The notes under the pieces are model-generated. The model was not told the origin of the DNA and ran no database searches. It saw only the letters and a program-made list of their open reading frames with translations. Below, one piece after another: positions 23,873 to 35,315 of a DNA stretch of 64,000 nt. The DNA is from Bretschneidera sinensis (lineage: Eukaryota; Streptophyta; Magnoliopsida; Brassicales; Akaniaceae), in NCBI GenBank assembly GCA_023935145.1, contig CM043698.1, positions 79,817,001 through 79,881,000 on the forward strand. The letters run 5' to 3'. Position 1 is the stretch's first letter. Each line of letters starts with the position of its first letter. Made by a program: the position numbers and the translations under genes.

Positions 23873-25219
23873 AATTCATGCTTGTCCTCAAGCATACAAT
23901 AGCTCAAGTTCGTCACCTTTTCTCATAATCATTCCTTCTTCTACCTTTACTCATCCTCTATAATCTAAATTATCATGCCTTAAAGATTTAAATCAAAAGA
24001 CAAATAAGAAACAAACAATTTCATAGAGTAAATTCTTATAAACCACACCCATGAACAATCACCTCAATGATCTTCTCGAAATCAAAATGCAGTAGATTCT
24101 AACACCCTCTCATTGGATTCACTCAATACGCTCAAAGTGTTTAGGGTATCAATGAACTCTCAAGTTAAAACATAGAAGATCTTTACCATAAGCTTGCTAA
24201 TATATCATATCAATGGATTGAATTGAATACGAAGAATCTAAGGGTCTTAAATGGGTTGTAACGGGGCTTAGGTAAGGTGTGGTGAGAAGGAATTTTTAGG
24301 TACTTTTATCAAAGGAATTAGACTAACTTCTCCACACAAAGCATAACTGAATAACGTCAAATGTTTTCCTCAATCAATTCATTTCCAAACAATTGAAATT
24401 GCACAACTTTTCTCTCTTTTTGGCTGTCTATTTTTTTTTTTTTTTTTGAGAATCCAAGGCACTTGTAACTTGAATCACTTTATTCCCAGCATCTTTCAAT
24501 CCTTTCAAAGATAATTTGAAGCTTCATGTGAATAAGCTAGTACGATCCTTCAATTCAAGGTTAAAAAGAGGGAAATCGACAAAAGGATGGGTTGACATTG
24601 CTTATACCATGGTTAACTTCCAACAAAAAGGCCAAGGTTTAAAATTGGCTTTCTAAGGTAAAAATCAAGGTAAGCTTTTTAAGAAAGATAAATGGCTCCA
24701 CCTAAATGCCCTTATTACTTCAATGCATCCAATTCAACAATGTAGTCTCCTGACATGCATAACAAAGCAAGTTCTGGAAAAATCAACTATGTGTGACAAT
24801 CACTCAATTAAGAAAATGGAGCATAATATAATATGAATGCTCATTGGCTCAAAAGTGCACAAAAAGGGTCATGTGCATTAGATCCCACACATTTTTCATT
24901 CAATCAATTATCAACAGCAATTAATCACTGTGTAGTAAATAAGAATTCAACCATTTATGCTAATCCCTTATTATGCCTCAATTTATCTCAATAATTCACA
25001 ATAATCCAGATTGTTTAAGACAAGCATCGACAGAATCTAGAATTCAGAAGAGAAGGATCACAAACAAGAACTAAAGTATCACTTGGATTTCTAAAAATTT
25101 TCTTGAAAAATGACGCAAAAATTGATCAAAATGGAGCTAAAAGTGAAGTTCAAAGTAAAATCAAATTCATATGTCAAAGACCCTTCCCCACACTTAATCC
25201 ATACATTGTCCTCAATGTA
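23873..25219 (-). other. 3' non-coding region of the Athila-type element with polypurine tract
   Basis: No gene. On the minus strand at about 25181-25215 it reads GAGGACAATGTATGG, then TTAAGTGTGGGGAAGGG. This motif recurs near the 3' end of many Athila/Tat elements and is a likely polypurine tract or copy of it. A second purine-rich stretch, GCTTGAGGACAAGCATG, lies next to the LTR at 23873-23893. A T-run is at 24429-24447. Confidence 0.6.
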
Positions 25220-26681
25220 TCAAAAATAGATCCTAAAAAACTTATAAAAGAACAAGAGTAAGTAGAAAACTCCCCTGAAAATGTTGAGCATCATCCAAGA
25301 TATCAGTCGCATGCTTGAGGGTGAAGGGGTTGTGAATCCGATGTAAGCAAAGAAAGCTGTCAAGTTTCTGTCCAATCTGGTAACTTTGTCTTCGAGTCTC
25401 GCAAGCCGATTATCAAATTGTCCTTGGGAAGATGCGACGGACATGGAAGGCAAGTCTATAGATTCTTCGACCTCATCATCATCGTTGTCGTCAAGGAGCT
25501 GGCGTTGTGGTCGTGTCAGAACGGGCTCTGATGGATAAAAATAGAAAACACCCTCTTTTCTTCCAACTAAACCCATCCCCTCCAAACATTATAAGTCCAA
25601 GGGCAACATCGTACAAGCAACATGAAGATCATTATTCTCAAGATCAATCAATTTACCATGAACAGCTAAGTGGGTGATTAGTGAATCTAAAATCAAAGGA
25701 CGCTTGTTTTTAAGGACACCAGCAAATTGTGAAGTTAACCAACACCCAAGATTCACTTTGATTTTGTTTTGCATGCACCATAAAAAATAAAATTCAGCTT
25801 TTGTCAACACAGCAGCAGAATCCTTCCTACCCGAAAAAAGTAAAGGCAAGAAACCTATGAATGTACTTCAAGACAGGATCACGGAGGTAGGTATCTTTGG
25901 ATTTACTTGGGTCATAGTGATCAGCAGTGGACAGAGTGTTATACAATCTAACTGGTTCAAAGGCCTCACTAAAATCACAAGAACTGTTCAAATATTCATC
26001 AGACTTAGCATATTCTTCAGAGATAAATCCAAAGGCAAGGTTGACTTCAGTGATTGAGAGCTTAAATTCTTTTCCCATTAATCTAAACTTGACTATTTGT
26101 GGGCTATGAAGTGTGAAATTATTAGGCTTGTTGAACTCAAAAGTAGTGTAAAATTCTCTGACTAGTTCAATAAATGCCGGGCAAGTAATGAAAAATTAAG
26201 TTTGCCACCCTATATTGTCAATGAGCTCAAACACAGTAGTAGAGATATCCAAAGATTCCATTGTAGGGTGATGAATATACTTACAGGGGATTATTGACTG
26301 TCTACAGATGTCCTGATACCTTGCCTTATATTTATTTTTAGTGAATGTCAAATACCCTTTCAAATCTGACTCTGAAGGTGGAAGAATGTGCTTCCCTTTC
26401 CCAATTATGGCTCTTGTACGCACTAGAGGGGTTTCTTGCTGTGTGTCTAATTGGCTTGGAGCAATCTTTCTTTTTCCTATTGAGTGAGGAAGAGAGATAG
26501 AAGTGGACCGGTGGAGGGTTGTGTGGTGGGCTTCCAAGGGATTGTTTTGTTCGTGCAGGGTTGGGTGATGTGCAGGGGTAGATTGGGGCGGTGCTCGATG
26601 GTCGCGTGGTGGTGCTGGACGATCGTCGCGTGGTGTTGCTGGACGATCGGCGCCTAGTGCCGCTCTGGGAATAACGTGCAC
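25220..26681 (-). pseudogene. Athila env-position ORF with plant transposon-associated domain, broken
   Basis: It reads in one frame from the ATG at 26681 (a Pro/His/Arg-rich head of about 90 residues) to about 25850, with one stop after 'DNIGWQT'. Then a frameshift leads into 25589-25849, and a further open part lies at 25220-25585. The core has 'CPAFIELVREFYTTFEF' and 'MGKEFKLSITEVNLAFGF', which resembles the 'putative plant transposon protein' domain often found in this position. It has been called env-like in Athila elements. I see no clear signal peptide or membrane segment, so an envelope role is not supported. Function unknown. Confidence 0.6.
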
Positions 26682-26855
26682 TGTGCGTGGGTGGCGTACA
26701 CAGTGAAGCTCGCCGTTCTGCCCTCACCGCTAGTGGTGCTGTACAAGTTGTCTGGTGCAGGGCTGTTTGAAAGAGGCGGCTGGAAAATTTAGAGTAAGAG
26801 AAGAGTTAGGGCAACTGAGAAGAAAAGAAATTGAAAATGAAATACTTGTCAAAAT

Positions 26856-26856
<1 letters not shown>

Positions 26857-26937
<81 letters not shown>
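26857..26937. repeat. (TA)n microsatellite with a short CA interruption
   Basis: About 80 bases of TA with CACACA at 26881-26886, inside the Athila-type element between integrase and the 3' ORF. Tyr-Ile repeat frames here are artefacts. Confidence 0.97.
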
Positions 26938-26941
<4 letters not shown>

Positions 26942-27229
26942 TTTTTGACTCTTTCAACCAGGAGAACAATTAGAATAAGGCATGGGCACGTTGTATTCAA
27001 AGATTTCTTCTGGTTTGTTACCCGATTCAAGATTTTCCATAAGGCGTGCCCACAGGTTACGAAAATCATCTTCTGCCAAAACAATTGGAAAGAAAATCAA
27101 ATGCACTCAGAAAAATGATAAAAAAACTAAAAATAATCTAAAGAAAAGAAAAAGAAATAAAGAAAATAAAGAAAGTAAGACAAAAAGTTGGGTTGCCTCT
27201 TAATGTCTTTGGCTAGACGTTGCCACCTC

Positions 27230-28366
27230 TTAATTGCCATAAGTCGGACATTCCAAAATAATTTGATCAACATTATACACTTGAAAACCTTCATAAAAAG
27301 GTTTCAAATGATGACCATTGACCTTAAAAGTTTTAGCTGTATCCGAACTTTGTATTTCAACAATAGAAATTTTTTTCCTAGAAATTAGTTGATCATGAAA
27401 GGCTTTAGTCTTTTCTTTGTATATTCTCGAACTTTCATAGGCATCATTGCGGATTTCCTCAAACTCTTGCAATTGTAATTTCCTTTGTTCGCCTGATTCA
27501 TCCATTCCCATGTTGCTATGCTTGACAGCCCAATATGCCTTATATTCTAGTTCGACTGGGAGATGATATGGTTTGCCAAATACCAAACGGTAAGAAGACA
27601 TACCTATGAGGGTCTTGTAGGCTGTTCAGTAGGCCCATAGTGCATCATCAAGCCGCATACTCCAATCCTTCCTACTTGGGTTGACAGTTTTCTCGAGTAT
27701 GGACTTGATCTCTCTATTAGATACTTCAGCTTGCCCATTTTTTTGTGGATGATAAGCAGTGGAGATGTGGTGGGTAACATTATATTTCTTGAATAAAGTC
27801 CCCACTACTCTGTTGCAAAAATGAGTCCCACGATCACTGATTATAGCTCTTGGTATCCCGAACCTGACAAAAATATGAGATTTGACAAAATCTACAACAA
27901 CTTTAGCATCGTCAGTCCGAGTAGCCTTAGTTTCTACCCATTTTGAAACATAATCCACAGCAAATATGATGTAAACATTACCATGAGAAGAAGGAAAAGG
28001 GCCCATGAAATCAATACGCCACACATCAAATATTTCACAAACAAGAATAGAGGTGAGTGGCATTTGGTCTCTATGCCCTAAATTTTCAGTTTTCTGACAC
28101 TGTTCACATGCTTTACAAAACATATATGAATCATGAAACAAAGTAGGCCAAAACAATCCACATTCTAACACCTTACGAGCTGTTCTTTTGGGACCAAATT
28201 GTCCTCCGCATGCATATGAATGACAAAATTTCAAAATGGAAGGAGTTCCTTGTTGAGAGACGCACCTTCGAATAATTTGATAAGAGCAATGTTTCCACAA
28301 ATAAGGATCATCCCAAACATAATATTTAGCATCACTTTTGATTTTATCTCTTTGAGCTCTAGACAA
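27230..28366 (-). pseudogene. Athila-type integrase
   Basis: The zinc site is '[17 protein letters not shown]...[12 protein letters not shown]'. The catalytic core keeps all three acidic residues: '[12 protein letters not shown]', '[12 protein letters not shown]' and '[14 protein letters not shown]'. A stop lies in 'LDDALWAY*' at 27623-27625, where the frame continues into 27230-27601. That part holds '[19 protein letters not shown]' and '[13 protein letters not shown]', signatures of Athila integrases. Beyond the one stop the domain is well kept. It would insert element cDNA into the host chromosome. Confidence 0.92.
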
Positions 28367-28525
28367 ATCAGCTGGTAGTTTTCTAGTAACTAGATAATTA
28401 ACAATATCAGCATACTAGGGGATTGACTTTTCAATAGAAGAGAGATACTCATCTGGAAAGTCATCTTGTAATGGTGATGGTTCTTCATTTGTGGGTAATC
28501 TACTGAGAGATCGGCGACCAAATTC

Positions 28526-30157
28526 TTAGCACCTTTTTTTATCGCGTATCTCCAAATTGAACTCTTGTAGCAAAAGTATCCACTGAATGAGTTTCGCTTC
28601 CTTCTTTGACAGTAAATACTTGAGAGCTGCATGATCAGAATAAACAATTACTTTAGTGCCAAGTAAATATGGACTAAATTTTTCTAAAGCAAAAACAATA
28701 GCTAGAAGTTCTTTTTCTGTCGTTGAATAGTTCCTCTGCGCACTATCAAGTGTTCTTGAAGCATAGTAGATGGCATGAGAAACTCGTCCAACTCGTTGTC
28801 CAAGAACGGCACCAACTGCATGATTGCTTATGTCACACATGATTTCGAATGGAAGATCCCAATTCGATGGCCGGATAATTGGCGTCGAAGTCAGCATATC
28901 CTTCAACTTATCGAATGCACCTTTGCACCCCTCATCAAATTCGAACACCACATCTTTTTGCAACAACCTACATAAGGGTTGAGCGATTTTGGAAAAGTCC
29001 TTGATAAAGCATCGATAAAATCTTGCATGTCCAAGAAAAGAACGAATTTGCCGCACACTTGCGGGATAAGGTAAAGATTTGATAATTTCTATCTTAGCTT
29101 TATCAACTTCAATTCCCTTAAAAGATACAATATGGCCTAGAATAATACCTTGTTCAACCATAAAGTGACACTTTTCATAATTCAGGACAAGGTTCGTTTC
29201 TATGCATCTTTTAAGCACTTTTGCAAGGTTAGTTAAACAAGTATCAAAAAAATCACCATAGATTGTAAAGTCATCCATAAATACCTCTATGATGTTTTCT
29301 ACGTACTCTGAAAATATACTAAACATACACGTTTGAAATGTGGCAGGAGCGTTGCAAAGTCCAAATGGCATTCGTCGGTATGCAAAAGTGCCAAACGGGC
29401 ATGTGAAGGTGGTTTTTTCTTGATCCTTCGGTGCGACTGGGATTTGATGAAAACCTGAATAACCATCAAGACAACAATAATGAGTACGACCAGCCAAACG
29501 TTCAAGCATTTGATCAATAAATGGAAGAGGAAAGTGAACTTTTCTAGTTGATGCATTTAACTTCCTATAATCTATACAATACCACCCGTTTTGAATTCGA
29601 GTGGGCACCAACTCACCATCAGGATTTTTTATTACTATTATACCTATTTTCTTTGGTACAACCTGAACCAGACTTACCCATTTACTGTCTAAAATTGGAT
29701 AGATCATTCCTGCATCGAGAAGTTTCAAAATTTCTTTCTTTACCACTTCCATTATTGGTGGATTCAGCCGGCGTTGGGCTTCTCTAGAAGGCTTACAATC
29801 TTCCTCTAATAGTATCCTATGCATGCATGTGGAAGGGCTCAATCCCTTAATGTCAGCTATAGTCCAGCCAATAGCCTCTTTATACTCTCTAAGCATCCGA
29901 ATCAACTTTTCTTCCTCTAATATAGAGAGTCTGTTTGAGATTATCACCGGAAGAGTTTCTCCTTCTCCCAAAAATGCATATTTCAGATGATTTGGTAAGG
30001 GTTTCAATTCCAATTTCGGTGCCTGCACAGTAGAAGGAAGAAGTTTTGTGTGAGAAAGAGGAAACTCAATGTAAGACACATCATACCTTACAGGTTTAAG
30101 TGATTCCAATTCGTAGATTGCATCTTGCAGGTCAGAATCCAACACAAACTTCTTCAT
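28526..30157 (-). pseudogene. Athila-type reverse transcriptase and RNase H
   Basis: A 543-codon open stretch. RT motifs run from '[19 protein letters not shown]' through '[19 protein letters not shown]' and '[16 protein letters not shown]' to the catalytic '[11 protein letters not shown]'. RNase H has '[16 protein letters not shown]', '[19 protein letters not shown]' and '[19 protein letters not shown]'. The frame ends at 'RDKKRC' and the linker to the integrase is frameshifted. Part of this frame could still encode a folded domain, but no full polyprotein is possible. Confidence 0.93.
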
Positions 30158-30297
30158 GATCTTCTGTAGCCCTTCAAGAGTGAAATGCCTACTAAGTGTA
30201 ACTTTTAACTTATCATCATCAATTAGATCAAAGATTTCCTATGCCAATGGGTCAATAACATCCATAACAAAAACAGAAGGTACATCATTAGGGTATC

Positions 30298-32491
30298 TCA
30301 TGGCGTCATAAATATTGAATTTAATAATTTCATCATCAAATTCCATTGTGAGTGTACCATCATGAACATCAATTTTTGTCCTAGATGTTTTAGAAATGGT
30401 CTTCCTAATAACATTAGTGTTGAATTAGAAGAGTCATCTTTTTCCATGTCAAGAACATAAAAATCAGCGGGAAAGACCAACCCATTAACTTGTACTAAGA
30501 CATCCTCCAAGACTCCTTCAGGATATACATTAGATCTATCAGCAAGTTGAATAATCACACTTGTTTCTTTTAATGGACCAATATTCAAAGATGAATAAAC
30601 AGAGAGAGGCATGACATTTATTGAAGCTCCTAGATTTAGCATTGCTCTTTCAATCCTAACATCACTTAGTTTGCAAGGGATAGTAAACATACCTGGGTCC
30701 TCGCATTTTGGAGGTAATTTTTTCTGGAGGATGGCTGAAACATTTTCCCCCATACTTATCTTTTCATTACCTTTCAACTTCCTCTTGTTGGTGCACAACT
30801 CCTTGAGAAATTTAGCATATCGAGGCACTTGTTTAATTATATCAAGTAAGGGAATATTTACCTCAACCTTGCGAAAAGTTTCAAGAATTTCCTTACCTTC
30901 TTCTTCTTTATTGGATTTAGTCAATCTAGTAGGAAAGAGATTATTTGTCACCAATGCCTTTGGTTGTTCACTATCGAGTCTTCTAGGCTGGTCAGTTTGC
31001 GGTTGAGGAGCAACTACTTCTTTTTCAAATTCTTCTCCACATGATGCCTTACTGGGTTCCTTCAACTCATTCCCCCTTCTCAAGGTAACTACACTAGCAT
31101 TTTGTTTTGGATTAACAACAGTTTGTGAAGGCAATTTACCTTGAGATTCCAATCGATTCACAGAAGATGCCAGTTGACTCCTTTGATTCTTTAGTTTTTG
31201 AATGCTTGTTCTTGTCTCCTATTGAAATTGCTGCATGTTAGTTGCAAGTGATTTAACAATTTCTTCTAGAGACATACCTGAACTTGTGGAAGTTTGTTGT
31301 GGTGGTGGAACAGGTGGTCTATGCCGTAAGTGTTGGAATTGTGGTCTTGCTCCATAGCTGAAATTGGGATGATCCCTCAATCCTGGGTTGTAAGTATTTG
31401 AATAGGGATCGTATTTCCTTTGTGGTGGTCCTGGAAATCCTCCAGCTGCATTGGAATGCTCATAAGAACCATCTCAAAGTGTAGGGCACATGTCAGTTGG
31501 ATGACTGATGGTAGCACAAATCCCACAAGTTTTCACTTGTTGTATATTTCCTACAGCTAACTGTTGAACAATAGAAGTTAGATTGGATATTTGATTTGCA
31601 ATGGAAGATATACTTACCTCATTCACCCTTATTGGAGATGTGTCCTGCCTGAATCCAAATTGTTGTGAGTTAGTGGCCATGATGGAGATCAAATCTCTAG
31701 CGTCACGAGGGGTTTTGTTCACTATGGCACCTCCACTCGCTGCATCCATCATCTTCCTTTCCATGGCTAGGAGCCCTTCGTAGAAATATTGAATGAGGAG
31801 CTGTTTAGAAATTCCATGTTGTGGGTAGCTTGCACAGAGTTGCTTAAATCTTTCCCAATACTCATAAAAGGGTCTTTGTATCTTTCTGTTTTATTCCACA
31901 TATCTCCCTTCTAATGCCAGTAGCTCGTGATGCAGGGAAAACTTTATCAAGGAACAATCTCACCATCTCCATCCATGTGGTTACAGAGCCAGGGGGCAAA
32001 TAAAATAACCAATCCTTTGCTTTTTCAGTCAGCAAGAATGGAAAAGCACGTAATTTGATTTGTTCTTCGGTTACTCCTTGCGGTTTCATGCTTGAACACA
32101 CCACATGGAGTTCCTTCAGATGTTTGTGAGGATCTTCATTCTCAAGACCACGAAAAGTTGGGAGCAAATGGATCAATCCAAATTTTAACTCAAAACCCAC
32201 TTCCAAAGCTGGATATGTAATGCAGAGTGGCTTTTGATTTACATTTGGTGCAGCCAATTCCCTTAAAGTTCTCTCTTGATTGGCCATTGCTTCTTCTATT
32301 TCAGAATCACTAGATGAATCAACCAAGTCAAGTACTAAATTAAATCCGGGGGGTGAGGATGAAGATGCTTGTTTGTCACGCAATTTAGCTTCATTCCTCA
32401 ACTTCCGAGCCGTCTTCTCAATCTCAGGATCGTATTGGAGTTCACCTGCACGAGAAGAACAAAACATTAAAATAAATCTAATTAACACCAA
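30298..32491 (-). pseudogene. Athila-type gag and protease, broken, catalytic Asp lost
   Basis: Gag (31862-32491) holds 'FGLIHLLPTFRGLENEDPH', 'KHLKELHVVCSSMKPQGV' and 'AFPFLLTEKAKDWLFYLPPG', the Athila/Tat capsid signature. A second block at 31474-31764 includes 'ASGGAIVNKTPRDARDLI' and a Cys-rich end. The protease block (30298-31161) has 'MLNLGASINVMPLSVY' where the family has 'LDLGAS': the active-site Asp is Asn at 30634-30636 (GAT to AAT). Frames change between blocks. About 300 bases (31170-31470) hold a Pro/Gln-rich linker. Gag would form the particle. Confidence 0.88.
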
Positions 32492-32495
32492 TCCC

Positions 32496-32509
32496 TGGCA
32501 ACGGCGCCA
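32496..32509 (-). other. Primer binding site, tRNA-Asp type (Athila-type element)
   Basis: The minus strand reads TGGCGCCGTTGCCA six bases inside the 5' LTR. This is the usual Athila/Tat primer site, complementary to plant tRNA-Asp. Confidence 0.85.
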
Positions 32510-32515
32510 AAAATT

Positions 32516-33902
32516 TGATGGGTGTCGAACCCAACAAATAATAAAATTCTCACTCTCGAAAAATACAAATTGTAATAGTGACGAGCAAGGTCGTATCCAT
32601 AGGGATTGGGTAGATAAATTTTAATGAAAATTAAAACAAAGAAAATGGGGGTTTAAAATATAGAAGATATATAAAAGAGAAAGCAATTATAATCAACTAA
32701 AAACTTAAGGAGAAATCAAAATCAGGCAAATATCCAACCAAAGGTATAACTTCAGAATTGGTTCAGAGAATTGATCACAGATACAAGGATAAAATCTTCT
32801 ATTCTTCACTAAATTGGTTATGGTTGTTAACAAGCTCTAACAACCTATCTCTCCTTACTTTCTCGATAACCAAAACAAGCTCTTTGGTTACTTCCCTTAT
32901 TAATAAACAACCCTAAACAAGCTCTTAGGATTTAATCTATCGACAGCATTAATAATTAGAGAGACTACTAATTCTAGCTAACAAATACACAAGCTCGATT
33001 CATTTAGACTAGGTTATATATCTCCATAACATAAATCGAAAATCTCTTTATAATCAACTTTGTTATTTTACCACTAATATTAGAACATTTAAACAATTAC
33101 GGATTTAAAGTTCTAAATGAAAATTTATTGACCTGATAATTGAACAACAGGCTCTTTGCATCAATCAACCAAGACAATAATTTTTAATAAATACAAAAGA
33201 TATATAAATAGTGAAGAAATAAAAGAGCAATGAGAATTATTTATATCTCACAATTCTTGAAGAACCAAAACTTCAATTATCCTTCAGCTGGAAGAAAATT
33301 ATTTAGCTACTCATAATTAAAAAAACACCTAAAGAAAAGAGAAGAGGAATTTTTCTTGTGAATAATCTGTGTCTCTAGGGCTGCCACCTCCTCCAACCTT
33401 TTGAGAGATCCATCTTCTATTTATAGTAGTTACTCCCTCTAATAATAGTTACCCTAACTAGATAAAGAAACTAATTAAAAGCAAATCCTTCCTTAATAAG
33501 GAGTCTTGGCAAATACTTTCCTAAAGATAAGAATGGGTAACTAAATCTTTCCAGCTGTCATACATATCCTTTTTTCTCCAACAAATTCGCAACCCTAGGT
33601 CAGAACCTCGGAACCTCAGATTCAGTAAGGCGCGCTCACACTTTATCTGCTGACTGCTTCTGTGAACATTCTGAGAAAATAGGACGTGCCCGCACTTTAA
33701 GCAAAAACCGCTTCTGGAATGCACATCTTTTTGAGCTCCGATTTTTCCACTCCAAATCTCTTGGTTTTGAATTCGATTTGATATAACTCCTCAATCTACT
33801 CCACAAAATACGAAACATAATCAAAATCCAAGATTTAAGCATTTATAACCATTAAAACATGAAGAAATATAACAAATATATAGATATTATGAATCCTAAT
33901 CA
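32516..33902 (-). repeat. 5' LTR of the Athila-type element
   Basis: 1387 bp, starting TGATGGG and ending AATCA on the plus strand, followed by the target duplication ATCGC. Confidence 0.95.
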
Positions 33903-33907
33903 ATCGC
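33903..33907. repeat. Target site duplication of the Athila-type element (right)
   Basis: ATCGC directly after the LTR end, identical to 22481-22485. Confidence 0.95.
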
Positions 33908-33920
33908 AAATTTCATGCAG

Positions 33921-33976
33921 GCAGATGTGAAGATCATTTAAAGATTCATTTTTGATATCCCATTTTCCTCTGCCAG
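33921..33976 (+). pseudogene. Exon-like segment after the Athila insertion
   Basis: It is bounded by ATGCAG and by CAG before GTGAGC, good splice signals. One frame reads 'RCEDHLKIHF' and, after one extra T, another reads 'DIPFSSA'. It may be exon 4 of the host gene, but its phase does not join exon 3. Confidence 0.3.
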
Positions 33977-34332
33977 GTGAGCATTGGGTATGCATGAAAT
34001 GTACACAATGCTTATATGGTTTCCCAATAGTTGTTTCTCTGAACTGTTGTTGGGCTTTCAGTTCGAAAGTATATTAGAACAAACAGGGAAGGTATGTTCA
34101 ATGTAACTATTACTAGAATAGAAACAGGATGTTGAATGTGGTTGAGCTTTTGCCAATTTTTAGCATTATTAAGGCTCTTTCTAAAAAGCCTCTAAATTTC
34201 GTCATATATTGTTTAGTCTTTTTCTTTTTAAAGAAGGGGGGTGGGGTAGTCCACTTCTTTGTTGCATTGATCTTTCAATAATGGTGAAGTATGTCTGATA
34301 TGCTGTGTGACATGCACTGCATCATGCCCTAG

Positions 34333-34480
34333 GATTTTAAAGAAGACGATTATCAAACACTATGATAGTATAGCTGAATACCTTCTATTTGAGGACTTGA
34401 GCTTGGATGAACTTATAGTTGCTAGCACCCCGACTCTTGATGCATTTCACATGGTTAAGGCTACTATCAGTGATCTTTGA
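34333..34480 (+). pseudogene. Exon-like open segment, unknown product
   Basis: After a CCTAG acceptor, one frame reads 'ILKKTIIKHYDSIAEYLLF', 'EDLSLDELIVASTPTLDAF' and 'HMVKATISDL' before TGA. The composition is protein-like. I do not recognise the family. It may belong to the same host gene or to another. Confidence 0.35.
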
Positions 34481-35207
34481 TAATTGAACACAACCCAAGA
34501 TAGCCAAATTGGACATTACATGATGACTTTAGACTTGTTTTCCTTTCAGCAGCCTCATTCCTCTCGTAATAATGTTGAATGATCATGTTTACCATATGTT
34601 GGTTATCAAATATTCTTGTTTGGCTCCTCAGTCAAATAAGATCCTCTGTGCTTTTTCTGAGGGATACATCATACATGTAGTTCTTAGAAGCTATCCCTTA
34701 TCGAAAAGATCACCCACTTAGTGATGCAGAGTAAGATGAAGCTATCCCTTAAGATGAACACTCAAATGAGAGCAGATTCACAATGTGCTCTTTATCTTTG
34801 TAAGGTTCCTTTAAACCCTCCAAAATCCATCTATTAATTATTAATATTTTTTCTGAACTACTCCAAAGAAAATGGATAAATTTTGCATCTAATAACCTCC
34901 TAGACTTACAAACCTTACGATATTAACAAAGGCCAAATATCTAGAAAAATAATTTAAATCGTTCATTTGTTCAGGATACACTAAAGTTTGCAACAAAGCA
35001 AAAATGAAAAACAACAATATCTAAAGAACTCCATGTCACTAATTCATAGATCCTTCTGCTCACCACACCGAGTGTGGCCAGTTATTTCTATTCATTTTAG
35101 GTTTTATTGTTCTGACCAATTCAACTCATTTATGTTCTCTATTATTTATCTCCTGTTTATACAATATTTTTCGTCTGGAATTTTTCTCATTTTACTTCAA
35201 ATTGCAG

Positions 35208-35315
35208 TCCTTGGAGGCGCTTGGGCTCACCACAAGTTGTTTGCAACTGATTTCTGCAGAAGGTTTGCAAGGATAACTGATATACCCTTCGTTGCAGCAG
35301 AACAGATATTCATTG
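35208..35315 (+). pseudogene. Exon-like segment with strong splice signals, unknown product
   Basis: A T-rich tract and AAATTGCAG precede it, and GTAAGT follows. The 108 bases read without stop as 'LGGAWAHHKLFATDFCRRF' and 'ARITDIPFVAAEQIFI'. This is the best exon candidate in this stretch. The product is not recognised. Confidence 0.4.

Larger units (their letters stand above)
22486..33902 (-). mobile_element. Athila-type Ty3/gypsy (errantivirus-like) retrotransposon, 11.4 kb, inactive
   Basis: Both LTRs are 1387 bp (22486-23872 and 32516-33902), start TGATGGGTG and end TCA, and differ by only a few tens of bases by eye. A perfect 5-bp target duplication, ATCGC, flanks the element. The primer site fits tRNA-Asp, as usual in Athila/Tat elements. 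Minus-strand order: gag, protease, RT-RNase H, integrase, then a long 3' region with an env-position ORF, a polypurine tract and 1.3 kb of non-coding DNA before the 3' LTR. It lies in an intron of the host gene, antisense. Confidence 0.95.

Noticed and set aside
25220..26681. Envelope glycoprotein in the Athila-type element
   Set aside because: Although the ORF is in the env position, I see no signal peptide, cleavage site or membrane anchor. The text fits a plant transposon-associated domain better.
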